A DNA stretch of 64,000 bases from Acidimicrobiaceae bacterium (GTDB lineage: Bacteria; Actinomycetota; Acidimicrobiia; Acidimicrobiales; Poriferisodalaceae). Location: contig PBHE01000007.1 in assembly GCA_002719335.1 (NCBI GenBank), forward strand, positions 1-64,000. Reading direction: 5' to 3'. Below are positions 17,467-26,439 of the stretch, one piece after another. The translations under genes were made by a program, and so were the position numbers. The notes under the pieces are model-generated. The model was not told where the DNA came from, searched no databases, and saw only the letters and a list, made by a program, of their open reading frames with translations. Positions within the stretch are counted from its first letter, which is position 1. Each line of letters opens with the position of its first letter.

Positions 17467-18153
17467 CTATGAGGACTGTCGGTTCGGAATAATGAACAGA
17501 CCTTCGGCGGTGATCAAGGGATCGGCGAGTTGGTCAGGAGCGCCATCGTTGTCTTGACGCACTGTCAGTTCAACCCTGAGTTTGCGACCCTCGCGGCTGG
17601 CTTCCCAGGCTTCGAACCACACTGGATGATCGACCGGCACTCCTTCTCGGTAGTCGACCTCAAGGCGAGCGGTGTAGGCGGCTTCTCCGATAACCACCAT
17701 TAGATACCCCATGGTGTCATCAACCAGCGCTGAAACAGCACCTCCGTGAACTCTTCCGGGAGCGCTTTCAAACGCGGCACCGAAAAGGACCTTGCTCAGC
17801 ACTCGGTCGTCCGCGCGTCGCAGTTCAACTTCGACTCCCATGGGGTTGGCCGGGCCGCTAAAAGTTCTGTCACTGAAGGCGATAACTTCGGCCCCATCAA
17901 TGGGTCGCGGGTCGCTATAGCGTCGCTCAAAATAGTCTGAGGGTCGCGGTACCGGATCTGAACGCTCCAAATCTGAAACGGCTAACTCAGCCCATCTGGT
18001 AAGTGCATTTAACTCCTTGTCGCTGATCCGATGGCGGACGAAGGCGTTGCCCAGCCTGCGCAAGGCTTTTGCTGAACGACTGCGCAGAAGAAACTGTGAA
18101 TCTGGATAAATCAGATGAACATCCGTGGTTGAATCATTTTCATCTTCAGTCAT
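17467..18153 (-). CDS. PaaI-like hotdog thioesterase family protein
   Basis: The 228-residue protein has an N-terminal helical stretch of about 90 residues and then a hotdog domain with PGRVHGGAVSALVDDTMGYL near 144-163, the HGGxxxALxDxxxG pattern of PaaI-type acyl-CoA thioesterases. The Asp in LVDD is the expected catalytic residue. It overlaps the upstream SnoaL-like gene by 8 bases and is the last gene of a six-gene minus-strand operon that starts with an ABC exporter pair. The N-terminal extension is longer than in simple PaaI proteins; its function is unknown. Confidence 0.82.
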   Translation of the reverse strand: MTEDENDSTTDVHLIYPDSQFLLRSRSAKALRRLGNAFVRHRISDKELNALTRWAELAVSDLERSDPVPRPSDYFERRYSDPRPIDGAEVIAFSDRTFSGPANPMGVEVELRRADDRVLSKVLFGAAFESAPGRVHGGAVSALVDDTMGYLMVVIGEAAYTARLEVDYREGVPVDHPVWFEAWEASREGRKLRVELTVRQDNDGAPDQLADPLITAEGLFIIPNRQSS

Positions 18154-18562
18154 GAGAACCTATGCGATTCGGTTGGTCGTAGGGGTAGCTGATCAGGCCT
18201 CCGCCGGGGCTTTGTGGGTCAAATATCCAATACTGACGGATCTCTTCTATGAGATTGCCCTGGAAGGTGTAGTGCTCGCTGCCCCGTACAGAGAACATTT
18301 CCCCAAGATGCTCACCTTCCATCATCCATTCGATCGCTGCCGAGTCACCGCTTTCGATTACTCGTTCAACGACCCATCTAGCGCCGATCCACTTGGCGTG
18401 TATCTGACTCCAAAAGTTTCCAATCGATGCAGCAGTCGTGATGGGTGAATGATTTGTGTCATAAATCACGGCATTCTCGGTGAAATGCTGCGCTACGGCT
18501 TCGCTTGAACCAGAAGTGCACGCTTCAAAATAAGAACGAATGTGGTCTTCATGAGTAGTCAT
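18146..18562 (-). CDS. SnoaL-like / NTF2-fold protein
   Basis: The 138 residues have the NTF2-fold pattern: an N-terminal helix (EDHIRSYFEACTSGSSEAVAQHF), then NAVIYDTNHSP and long strands ending in YTFQGNLIEEIRQYW. Conserved-looking acidic and aromatic residues line the expected pocket, but a reaction cannot be named. It follows the methyltransferase gene by 12 bases and overlaps the thioesterase gene by 8, so it is part of the same transcript. Confidence 0.78.
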   Translation of the reverse strand: MTTHEDHIRSYFEACTSGSSEAVAQHFTENAVIYDTNHSPITTAASIGNFWSQIHAKWIGARWVVERVIESGDSAAIEWMMEGEHLGEMFSVRGSEHYTFQGNLIEEIRQYWIFDPQSPGGGLISYPYDQPNRIGSHD

Positions 18563-18574
18563 AGAAAGATTTTT

Positions 18575-19381
18575 TCAGACAGACAGCTTCGCTGCATAAG
18601 CATGGGTCGTGAAGGGTTGTCGATAGCTTCCCCCAACCAAATCGATTTGTTCGGCGATTCGCGGTAAAAGAGTGTTTAACACTGATGACTTAAGCATCCG
18701 GTGGTCAGATTGGGTCCGTAGATTTTGTATGTGCCGCTGGGTGTTCATTTCGAGCTCCCAAGCCACCTGGAATTCCTCCACCGGCCCAAAGAGGCCACTG
18801 AGCGCAATTTCTTTTGCTGGAGTCTCAGCGCTAATAGCTGCCTTGGAGCCCGGTAGCCGAACTCGGTATGGCTTGCTCTTGAACTCAGGAGCTAGTTCGG
18901 CGTAAATCAGATCAGTGGCCGCGTCGAACGGTCGCTCTCTTTGCTCAGGTCGGTTCCAGAAAACACAAAGCCATCCCTCCGAGCGGAGCATTGACGCCAC
19001 GCGTTGAAAACGAGTGGCCGGGTTCGTCCAATGCCATGATTGGCCTGCTATCACTAGCCCGACTTTTTTCGCTCTGCCCTCCCAATCATTGAGTGTGGAT
19101 TGCTCGACAGCGAACAGCCCAGTCTCTTGCAACTCTCTCAGCGCTATAGCAGCCATGGCCGGGTCTGGTTCAAGGCCTAAGATCTCGTAACCCCGCGCTA
19201 CAAGAGGAGCCGACGCTTTGCCTGTTCCGCAGCCGACATCAACAATAAGGTCATTAGTCGAGGTCTGACAGGTCGCCAGGATCCATTCGAAAAGGTCGTC
19301 GGGATATTCCGGTCGGTAACGGTGATAGAGCTCTGCCACCTCACCAAAAACTAAAGACTGCTGCTTATCTTCAAACGACAT
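18575..19381 (-). CDS. SAM-dependent class I methyltransferase
   Basis: The 268-residue protein has the SAM-binding motif I VDVGCGTGKAS near residues 44-54, followed by the acidic residue of motif II in ILGLEPDP and motif post-I-like segments (LVIAGQSWHWTNP). Such proteins methylate small molecules such as quinones or fatty acids; the substrate is not visible. It is placed 10 bases after the orphan ABC ATPase gene and 12 bases before the SnoaL-like gene, so it belongs to the exporter operon. Whether it modifies the exported molecule is inference. Confidence 0.87.
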   Translation of the reverse strand: MSFEDKQQSLVFGEVAELYHRYRPEYPDDLFEWILATCQTSTNDLIVDVGCGTGKASAPLVARGYEILGLEPDPAMAAIALRELQETGLFAVEQSTLNDWEGRAKKVGLVIAGQSWHWTNPATRFQRVASMLRSEGWLCVFWNRPEQRERPFDAATDLIYAELAPEFKSKPYRVRLPGSKAAISAETPAKEIALSGLFGPVEEFQVAWELEMNTQRHIQNLRTQSDHRMLKSSVLNTLLPRIAEQIDLVGGSYRQPFTTHAYAAKLSV

Positions 19382-19391
19382 GGCGCACAGA

Positions 19392-20186
19392 TCAACTCGC
19401 GGCCCATGACAACCAACGGCCGTCTCGGTTCTCTAGGCGAAGATTCAGCCCGAAACACTCCGAAAGAGACTGCTCTGTCAGGACTTGGTCGAGAGGCCCG
19501 CAGGCCATAACACCACCATCTCTTAGTAACAAGCCGTGGGTGAAGCCGGGCGGGATCTCGTCGGTGTGGTGCGTAACCAGCACTGTCGCAGGCGTGTCAA
19601 GATCTGCGGCGACCGCCGCCAAACTATTAACGAGTTGTTCTCTACCAGCTAAATCAAGTCCAGCCGTTGGTTCATCCAGCAACAACAAGCCCGGGTCACC
19701 CATAAGAGTTCGAGCTAGCTGCACCCGTTGCTGTTCTCCCGAAGACATCGTATGAAACCGTCGTGTAGCAAGTGCCGCTGCGTCGACTCGAGTCAGGCAT
19801 TGCAGTGCGGCAGCACGGTCCTGGTCAGAGTACTCATGCCACCAGGTTTCGAGCGCGGCATGCCGTGCAGTCATAACGATGTCAAGTCCTTGAATGTCTG
19901 GCCTGAACTGATCTCTGAGCGAAGCCGAAGTCAGACCAATGCGTCGACGGAGTATCCGCACGTCAGTGGCGCCCCATGTCTCGCCAAGAACCTCAACAGT
20001 GCCTGTAGTGGGGTAGCGATATAGAGACAAAATTCTGATAAGACTGGTTTTCCCACTGCCGTTTGGCCCGAGGACAACCCACCGTTCCGACGGTGAAATA
20101 TCGAGGTCTAGTGGCCCTAGAACCGTCGTGCCTTCGTATTTGACCGAAACGTCGCGAAGTACGACTGTGGGAGAGGCAAAGGTCAC
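19392..20186 (-). CDS. ABC transporter ATP-binding protein without permease
   Basis: The 264-residue ATPase has Walker A LGPNGSGKTSL near 35-45, signature MSSGEQQRVQLARTL near 147-161, Walker B LLLLDEPTAGLD and an H-loop in VTHHTDE. No membrane partner is encoded next to it. The order of strands and the MSSGE signature resemble the soluble ATPases of the ModF/YlmA group. The start is a GTG at 20186. It sits 26 bases after the second exporter gene and before the methyltransferase; its partner may be coded elsewhere. Confidence 0.88.
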   Translation of the reverse strand: MTFASPTVVLRDVSVKYEGTTVLGPLDLDISPSERWVVLGPNGSGKTSLIRILSLYRYPTTGTVEVLGETWGATDVRILRRRIGLTSASLRDQFRPDIQGLDIVMTARHAALETWWHEYSDQDRAAALQCLTRVDAAALATRRFHTMSSGEQQRVQLARTLMGDPGLLLLDEPTAGLDLAGREQLVNSLAAVAADLDTPATVLVTHHTDEIPPGFTHGLLLRDGGVMACGPLDQVLTEQSLSECFGLNLRLENRDGRWLSWAAS

Positions 20187-20212
20187 AAGGCCAGCTTGCC
20201 AGATTGAGTCGG

Positions 20213-22162
20213 TTAATCCGAAAGGGGAGTCGGCTCAACCGCGGCGTCGCTCTCAACGTGAGATGTCCACGTCCGAAACATCTCCGAGTAACGACCACCT
20301 AGCTCGACTAATTCTTCGTGGGTCCCCAATTCGATGATTTTGCCGTCGTCTACTACAGCGACTCGGTCGGCTTTCATTGCGGTTGCGAGGCGGTGCGCTA
20401 TCAGAACTGCGGTGCGACCCTCAAGCAAGGTCTCCAAAGCACGTTCTATTTGTGCTTCGGAACGGAGATCTAGGCTCGACGTTGCCTCATCGAGGACAAT
20501 CACTCGCGGCCGCGCTATGAAAGCCCTGGCTAGTGCGAGCAATTGTCGTTCCCCCGCCGACAATGACACCCCGCGTTCATGCACCAGAGTGTTGATACCA
20601 TCAGCTAGTTGTTCGACTGTCTCGGTGAGGCCAACGTGGGAGATCGCTTCATTAATTTCTTCAGTCGTTGCGTCGGGGCGAGCGAAGGCTATGTTTTCGC
20701 GAATTGTCCCGTGGAAAAGAAAGGGTTCTTGGGGGACGACACCCAGTTGTACTCGCAGAGAATCGATGTCCACTTCTCGAAGATCGTGACCATCGATAGT
20801 TACTGAACCAGAAGTGGGATCGTAGAAACGTGTAATGAGTTTCGCTACCGTACTCTTGCCCGCTCCGGTAGCTCCTACGAGAGCGAAAGTTTCCCCGGGC
20901 TCAATTAGTAAATCAACGTCGTGTAATACATCGATGTCACCGCTGTAGCTGAACGTCACAGACTTAAATTCGATCCGGCCCTCTATCGGCGGAAGCAAAG
21001 GAGCGTCCTGCGCTTGAGCGATAGACGGTTCGGTCTCGAGAATGTCACCTATCTTTTGCAGCCCCGACTGTCCTTGCTGGTAGGTGTTGTACAACTGCAC
21101 CATTTGTTGGATTGGCGCAAAGAAAGTGTTCACAAAGAGAACGAAAGCTGTTAGTTCGCCGACTTGTAGCGAGCCGTCTAACACCATCCAGCCGCCGGTC
21201 AGCAGCACGATTGCTTGGGCCGCTATACCGATGCCTTCGGTAGCCGGTCCGTAGATAGCTCCCGCTCGTGCGGTGTACAAATTGGCATCAAGATAGGCAC
21301 CGACGACGTTTCTGTGAAGCTCCGAGTTTTGGCGACGCCGGTTCAGCGCAGCGATGATGCGAACTCCTGCAAGGTTCTCCGAGAGATCTGCCAACACTGA
21401 AGCGATTCGGTCGCGCACTGCCATGTAGCCGCGCTCGCTGACGCTCCGAAACCACAGGGTCATAGCAACTAGAGGAGGTAACACCAGAGCTAGTAGGAGG
21501 AGCGCTAGAAGCGGGTTGTAGGAAAAGAGAACGACTGTGACCATCGAAATAGTGAGGGCCTGAATCACCAGGTTCACAAAGCCTTCGTTGACGAGCAAAG
21601 TTAAAGCCTCTACATCTGAGGTCATTCTGCTGAGCAACACACCCGACTTTTCTGAGGTGTACCAGTCGAGTCCCATCCGTTGGTAGTGACTGAATAGCTT
21701 TATGCGAACGTCATACATAATGTTTTCGCCAAGTCGTCCGTTCCAACGTTGACGACAAAAACTCGTGACGGCGTTTACGACGATGATCAATCCAAAAAGC
21801 GAAACTGCCCTGTAGAGGGCATCGCGGTCCCCTTGCATGACACCGTTATCAATGCCCTGCTGAGTTAATACGGGACCCAGCAGTGCGGTGACAGTCTCAA
21901 TAGCGAGAAGAACGAGCCCCCAAAGAGCTACTGCGCGTCGGTTCGCGAACAGTGTTCGAAGATTGAGTCTTGTGTGATCAGTAACAAATCTTTCGAACGA
22001 GAAAACGGGATGGGGATGCTCGGGTTCCCTTTGCAGAATCCGTTCGGCGCCACCTTGCATCTCTGAGGGAACTCCAGCGAAAGGTAAGCCTGCGCTTGCG
22101 CTTGATTGAGTTGCGCTTGGACCCCCAAAAGCCCCGCCGCCGGTGTGCCCCATCATCACCAT
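20213..22162 (-). CDS. Heterodimeric ABC exporter half-transporter (canonical Walker B subunit)
   Basis: The 649-residue protein has a Gly/Ser-rich cytoplasmic lead of about 50 residues, a six-helix exporter domain (about 75-370), and a C-terminal ATPase with Walker A GATGAGKST, Walker B VIVLDEATSSLD with the catalytic Glu, and H-loop IAHRLATA. Its signature is LSAGE instead of LSGGQ. It partners the gene directly upstream: together they would form one complete and one degenerate ATP site. The ATG at 22162 overlaps the end of the partner by 7 bases (ATG and GTG alternatives follow at once). The exported molecule is unknown. Confidence 0.92.
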   Translation of the reverse strand: MVMMGHTGGGAFGGPSATQSSASAGLPFAGVPSEMQGGAERILQREPEHPHPVFSFERFVTDHTRLNLRTLFANRRAVALWGLVLLAIETVTALLGPVLTQQGIDNGVMQGDRDALYRAVSLFGLIIVVNAVTSFCRQRWNGRLGENIMYDVRIKLFSHYQRMGLDWYTSEKSGVLLSRMTSDVEALTLLVNEGFVNLVIQALTISMVTVVLFSYNPLLALLLLALVLPPLVAMTLWFRSVSERGYMAVRDRIASVLADLSENLAGVRIIAALNRRRQNSELHRNVVGAYLDANLYTARAGAIYGPATEGIGIAAQAIVLLTGGWMVLDGSLQVGELTAFVLFVNTFFAPIQQMVQLYNTYQQGQSGLQKIGDILETEPSIAQAQDAPLLPPIEGRIEFKSVTFSYSGDIDVLHDVDLLIEPGETFALVGATGAGKSTVAKLITRFYDPTSGSVTIDGHDLREVDIDSLRVQLGVVPQEPFLFHGTIRENIAFARPDATTEEINEAISHVGLTETVEQLADGINTLVHERGVSLSAGERQLLALARAFIARPRVIVLDEATSSLDLRSEAQIERALETLLEGRTAVLIAHRLATAMKADRVAVVDDGKIIELGTHEELVELGGRYSEMFRTWTSHVESDAAVEPTPLSD

Positions 22163-24009
22163 GTTTTGCCCCTGTCGTCCTCAACGGTTGCCGCCAGTGT
22201 TTCTGCGTAACGAGGTTCGGTGTCTAACAAGTGTTGATGAGAACCGTCAGCAACGATGCGGCCGTCTTCTATCAGAACCACACGTTGCGCTAAGGAAATT
22301 GTGGAAAGGCGGTGTGCAATGACGACCGTGGTGCGCCCTTTTAGTAAGTCCTTGAGAGATCCATGGATTCGTTCCTCGATCTCGACATCTATGGAGCTTG
22401 TGGAGTCATCTAAAATTATGACCGTCGGGTCTTGAAGGAACAGTCGGGCGAGCGAAATTCGCTGTCGTTGGCCCCCTGAAAGGTCGTAGCCCCTCTCCCC
22501 GATAATGGTGTCGTACCCGTCCTCTAAGCCCATTATGAAATTGTGAGCTTGGGCCGCGCGTGCCGCTTCCTCCACCGATTCTCGTGTTGAACCGGGCCGG
22601 CCGTACGCAATGTTTTCGTGGACGCTGGTAGAGAACAAAAATGGTTCGTCAGGTACCAGCCCAACGGCGCTGCGAAGGCTTGCTTGAGTAACAGAGGCAA
22701 TGTCCTGTCCGTCCAACGAAATTGAGCCTTGTTGAACCTCGTAAAAGCGCATCAATAATCGAGCGACGGTCGATTTTCCAGATCCAGTTCGCCCGACAAT
22801 GGCGATGCTCTGGCCAGCGGGAATTTCGAGCTCGAATTCGTTGAGAACCTTCGGAGGTTTCTCTATCCCCTGAGTCCCGCCGACGGTCTCGGTTCCATAA
22901 GCAAAGGTGACCCTAGAAAAAGAAATGTTCCCGCCTGATGTGACCAGATCAACGGCGCCAGGCTTATCGTCGACACCTACCGGCTCGTCGAGCACTTCGT
23001 AGATCCGCTTGGCTGAAGCTTTAGCTCTTTGCCCCAGAATTAAGAGCATTCCAATAAATCGGAAAGGCGCTTGCAGAAGCAGGATGTATAAGTTGAATGA
23101 CACCAAATCACCGACACTGAGTGAGCCGGCAATGGTTTGTTGGCCCCCGATCAGTAGCACTGCTGCCAACGCAAGTCTGGGGAAGTTCTCTATGAATGGT
23201 GTGTGGGAAGCTCTCGTTCTGTGTTGCACCAAATTTGCCCATCGCAGGCGTTCCGCTCCTCGCGCAAGGGCCTCGATCTGTTGGCGCTCTGCGGCGAATG
23301 CCTTGACCACTCGGACTCCGCTGACTGATTCATCAACCACGGTTGCTATTTCGGCTTGACGCGACTGAACAACCCACGAAAGTGGGAACATGATCTTTCT
23401 TAAGCGTTGGCCAATAGCGAAGACACCGGGTAAAGCGATCATCGTGATGGCGGTTAGTGGGACGCTGATGGCCGCCATAAGGCCTATCGCAATTACGAAA
23501 CTAAAAAATTGCACCGCCATGATGGGCGCAAAAGCCATGAACATTTGAACTGATCTGATATCGGAGTTAGCTCGACTAATTATTTGGCCGCTTTGAACTC
23601 GGTCGTAAAAGGCAAAAGACAATCGGCCGAGGTGTTGGAAGAGCAAGGTTCGCAGCTGGTATTCAACTCTGAATGCCATTCCGTAAAGGCCGTACCGGTA
23701 CCCAAAGGTCGACCCCGCTCGAGCAGCCCCCAGAACCAATAAGGCTAAGACGAAGGCCCAAAGGCTTTGGCGTTGATCGATGAGTGCCCCATCGATCGCA
23801 AGCCCGATCACTCTAGGAACGAGAATTTGGGCGACCATTGCCACTACAGCAGCAAGCACTGACCAAAAAATTCTCCGACGGTGAGTCACGACGATAGGGC
23901 TGATGCGTTTCAACCAGCCCTGAGACACATCAGCGCGGATTGTTACGTCCACTGGCGGGTAAGGGGACCAATCGCGCACCGGTTCAAAGGCGGCGTTGTC
24001 CATATGCAT
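22156..24009 (-). CDS. Heterodimeric ABC exporter half-transporter (degenerate Walker B subunit)
   Basis: The 617-residue protein has a six-helix exporter domain (about 40-330) and an ATPase with Walker A GRTGSGKST, signature LSGGQ, and H-loop IAHRLSTI. Walker B reads VIILDDSTSSID, so the catalytic Glu is replaced by Asp, as in the TM287 subunit of Thermotoga TM287/288. It leads the six-gene minus-strand operon. The ATG at 24009 is supported by a TACCCT box 7 bases upstream with no ribosome-binding site; a second ATG is at 24003. The partner is the 649-residue half-transporter just downstream. Confidence 0.92.
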   Translation of the reverse strand: MHMDNAAFEPVRDWSPYPPVDVTIRADVSQGWLKRISPIVVTHRRRIFWSVLAAVVAMVAQILVPRVIGLAIDGALIDQRQSLWAFVLALLVLGAARAGSTFGYRYGLYGMAFRVEYQLRTLLFQHLGRLSFAFYDRVQSGQIISRANSDIRSVQMFMAFAPIMAVQFFSFVIAIGLMAAISVPLTAITMIALPGVFAIGQRLRKIMFPLSWVVQSRQAEIATVVDESVSGVRVVKAFAAERQQIEALARGAERLRWANLVQHRTRASHTPFIENFPRLALAAVLLIGGQQTIAGSLSVGDLVSFNLYILLLQAPFRFIGMLLILGQRAKASAKRIYEVLDEPVGVDDKPGAVDLVTSGGNISFSRVTFAYGTETVGGTQGIEKPPKVLNEFELEIPAGQSIAIVGRTGSGKSTVARLLMRFYEVQQGSISLDGQDIASVTQASLRSAVGLVPDEPFLFSTSVHENIAYGRPGSTRESVEEAARAAQAHNFIMGLEDGYDTIIGERGYDLSGGQRQRISLARLFLQDPTVIILDDSTSSIDVEIEERIHGSLKDLLKGRTTVVIAHRLSTISLAQRVVLIEDGRIVADGSHQHLLDTEPRYAETLAATVEDDRGKTW

Positions 24010-24016
24010 TGTGCTG

Positions 24017-24022
24017 AGGGTA
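24017..24022 (-). promoter_or_regulatory. -10 box TACCCT, likely leaderless promoter of the ABC exporter operon
   Basis: On the minus strand TACCCT is 7 bases before the ATG at 24009. The next gene on the other strand begins at about 24086, so this is the only visible promoter for the six-gene operon. Confidence 0.5.
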
Positions 24023-24085
24023 CCTTGGCGCTAACCAAGCGCGGATAGAGGTTGATTTGCGGAGGTGTAGGTCATCAACCCCACT

Positions 24086-25390
24086 TTGGGTATAGCCACA
24101 GTGCTAGTTCTCGTCGCTCTCAACGGAATTTTCGTTGCCGGCGAATTCTCTCTCGTCGCGGTCGACGTTGAAAGCGTTGAGCTAATGGCCGATGCGGGAC
24201 ATCGAAGAGCGCGCCTTGTGAGACGGTTATTGAGTCGACTCAGTTTCCACCTCGGGGCAGCCCAACTAGGTGTCACTGTCACTTCCTTGCTCCTCGGTCT
24301 ACTCGCAGAAGACACCATTGGACCCCTAATTGACTCTGTACCTGGCGTTGGTCTGATGTCTGTGCCGGTACGGGCGGCGATAGCGATCACGGTCGCTGCT
24401 CTAATTCAGATGGTTTTCGGTGAACTCGCTCCGAAGAACCTCGCTATATCGCGACCACTCGGCACCGGTCTTTGGCTCGCTCCCGTTCTTCGTGCCTATG
24501 GCCTCTTGGTAGCGCCGGTAACGTTCGCTTTTAACGGTATAGCGAATTTACTTTTGCGAGCTGGAGGTATTGAACCGGCCGAGGAGTTACGTTCGCTTCG
24601 ATCGCTTGACGATCTTGAGCACTTAGTTCGTGTATCGAGCGCCCGAACTCTTGACGAAGATGAGGCAGTGCTCATCACCCGCACGCTACGCCTATCAGGC
24701 AAAGATGCTGCAGATGCGCTGACCCCACGAACATCGATGGTTGTGGTGGAACGCACCAACAAAATTGGTGACCTCATCAAAGCATGCAAAAAAAGTGGGT
24801 ACTCGCGGTTTCCAGTGGTTGGGGAAGACGTCGATGACATTGTGGGAATCGTAGAGGTGAGAGACATTTTCACCCTTGCCGCCCAGGATCGGGCGAGTGC
24901 TCCGCTTGCGGAGATTCTTCGACCGGTCGTCGTTGTTCCAGAGCATCGAGAGCTTGATGGCGTCCTAGTCGACCTCGAGGCTGCATCAAGCCGGCTAGCG
25001 GTCGTCGTTGACGAACATGGAGGTACCGCTGGGCTCATCACTCGAGAAGACATCTTGGAGGAGCTGGTTGGCGACATATCAGATGAGTACGACACACCGG
25101 CCCCGGTTACCCAGAGTCAGCCAGACGGCCGAATTGTCGTGCAAGGAAAGAGTTCAAGGGACGAAGTAGAGGAGCTTTTGGGTTTACGTTTGCCTCGAGG
25201 ACCGTTTGAAACTCTCGCAGGGTTTGTTCTACAGCAATTTGGTTCGATTCCCGAAGTCGGGCAAACCATTGAATGGCAGGGTTGGCGTTTCGAGGTGGTG
25301 CGAAAGGAACATCTAAGACTCGCGGAAATCGCCGTTGAAAGTTCCGACGTGTTGAGCCTTCACCCACCTGAACGAGGGGAAACACAATGA
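24086..25390 (+). CDS. CNNM/CorC-like (hemolysin C family) membrane protein with CBS domains
   Basis: The 434-residue protein has an N-terminal DUF21 membrane domain (about 1-170, with LNGIFVAGEFSLVAVD and the PKNLAI segment), a CBS-domain pair (about 190-330, ending ITREDILEELVGDISDEYD), and a C-terminal CorC_HlyC domain (about 345-425). Relatives in bacteria and CNNM proteins in animals are linked to Mg2+ or Na+ transport. The start is not clear: TTG at 24086 has no ribosome-binding site, whereas GGAGGTG at 24061-24067 is well placed only for an in-frame ATC at 24074. A paralogue follows with a 4-base overlap. Confidence 0.9.
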   Translation: MGIATVLVLVALNGIFVAGEFSLVAVDVESVELMADAGHRRARLVRRLLSRLSFHLGAAQLGVTVTSLLLGLLAEDTIGPLIDSVPGVGLMSVPVRAAIAITVAALIQMVFGELAPKNLAISRPLGTGLWLAPVLRAYGLLVAPVTFAFNGIANLLLRAGGIEPAEELRSLRSLDDLEHLVRVSSARTLDEDEAVLITRTLRLSGKDAADALTPRTSMVVVERTNKIGDLIKACKKSGYSRFPVVGEDVDDIVGIVEVRDIFTLAAQDRASAPLAEILRPVVVVPEHRELDGVLVDLEAASSRLAVVVDEHGGTAGLITREDILEELVGDISDEYDTPAPVTQSQPDGRIVVQGKSSRDEVEELLGLRLPRGPFETLAGFVLQQFGSIPEVGQTIEWQGWRFEVVRKEHLRLAEIAVESSDVLSLHPPERGETQ

Positions 25391-26412
25391 CCCTTTTGGC
25401 GATCACAGTCGGATCGCTCCTGATCATGTTCAACGGTGCCTTCGTCGCTTTGGAGTTTGGCCTGATCGGAGCCATGAGATCCGCTGTCGACGCAGAGGCG
25501 CGTCGAGGTAGTCGACCAGCGCTCGCAGCACAGCGCCTTCAAAGTGACGTCCTAACGACGTTGGGTGGTGCACAGCTAGGCATCACCGTGTGCTCGCTGA
25601 TAGTCGGCCGATTGGCCGAACCAGCCGTAGCATCTCTAGTTGAAAGTGTCGTGCATCAGTTCATCGCGATCAACGACACGGTCTTGCATTCAATCAGTTT
25701 TGCTGTTGCGTTAGGAATTGTCGTTGTAGTGCACATGGTTCTCGGTGAGATGGTGCCCAAGAACCTTGCCATTACCGGGCCGGAACGAACGTTGCTGTTT
25801 CTAGCTCGACCAATGGCCACATATCTCTTGGTAGCCAGGCCCATCGTCAGCGCCCTCTTGTGGTTTTCAAATGGAGTTCTTCGCTTGGCGCGAGTCGAAC
25901 CAGCTTCGGAGCTAGATGAGACCACGACTAGTGCCGAACTTTCGCTAATGGTCGACGAATCTCATGATCAAGGACTCATTGATCGCGAGGAATACGCATT
26001 GATTGAGAGCGCACTGGCTTTCGGCGAAACGCTTGCGACCTCAGTAATGGCGGAAATGAATCAAGTGCACTCCGTTGAGGTGAATTGCCCGCTATCAGAA
26101 GTTGAGAGTCGGATTGTGGCAACGGGACACACGCGTCTCGTCGTGCACGGACGTGACATTCATGATGTCCGGGGCTTCGTGCACAGCAAAGACCTTTTAG
26201 CCAGGACGGAAAATGATGAGCTGCTGGGCTCAGAGATCATTAGGCCGATGCTGCGAGTCGATCCTGACAGTACTTTGCCTGAGGTCTTGCAGCTCATGCG
26301 ACGATCACAGATTCATCTCGCACTTGTTACCTCCGAAGGAACCAATTACGGAGTGTTGACGTTGGATGATGTAATGCGAAGGCTTGTCGGCGGGTTAATG
26401 GAAGACGATTAG
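25387..26412 (+). CDS. CNNM/CorC-like membrane protein, second copy without C-terminal domain
   Basis: The 341-residue protein is a paralogue of the preceding gene: a DUF21 membrane domain (about 1-180, with FNGAFVALEFGLIGA and PKNLAITGPE) and a CBS pair (about 200-335). It stops right after the second CBS domain, so the CorC_HlyC domain of the first copy is missing; such short forms are common in adjacent pairs of this family. Its ATG overlaps the upstream stop (ATGA), so the two are likely made together and may form a heteromeric membrane complex. The transported ion is inferred from the family only. Confidence 0.9.
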   Translation: MTLLAITVGSLLIMFNGAFVALEFGLIGAMRSAVDAEARRGSRPALAAQRLQSDVLTTLGGAQLGITVCSLIVGRLAEPAVASLVESVVHQFIAINDTVLHSISFAVALGIVVVVHMVLGEMVPKNLAITGPERTLLFLARPMATYLLVARPIVSALLWFSNGVLRLARVEPASELDETTTSAELSLMVDESHDQGLIDREEYALIESALAFGETLATSVMAEMNQVHSVEVNCPLSEVESRIVATGHTRLVVHGRDIHDVRGFVHSKDLLARTENDELLGSEIIRPMLRVDPDSTLPEVLQLMRRSQIHLALVTSEGTNYGVLTLDDVMRRLVGGLMEDD

Positions 26413-26439
26413 AGGCATGATTCTTGATGTGAGCGGCCT

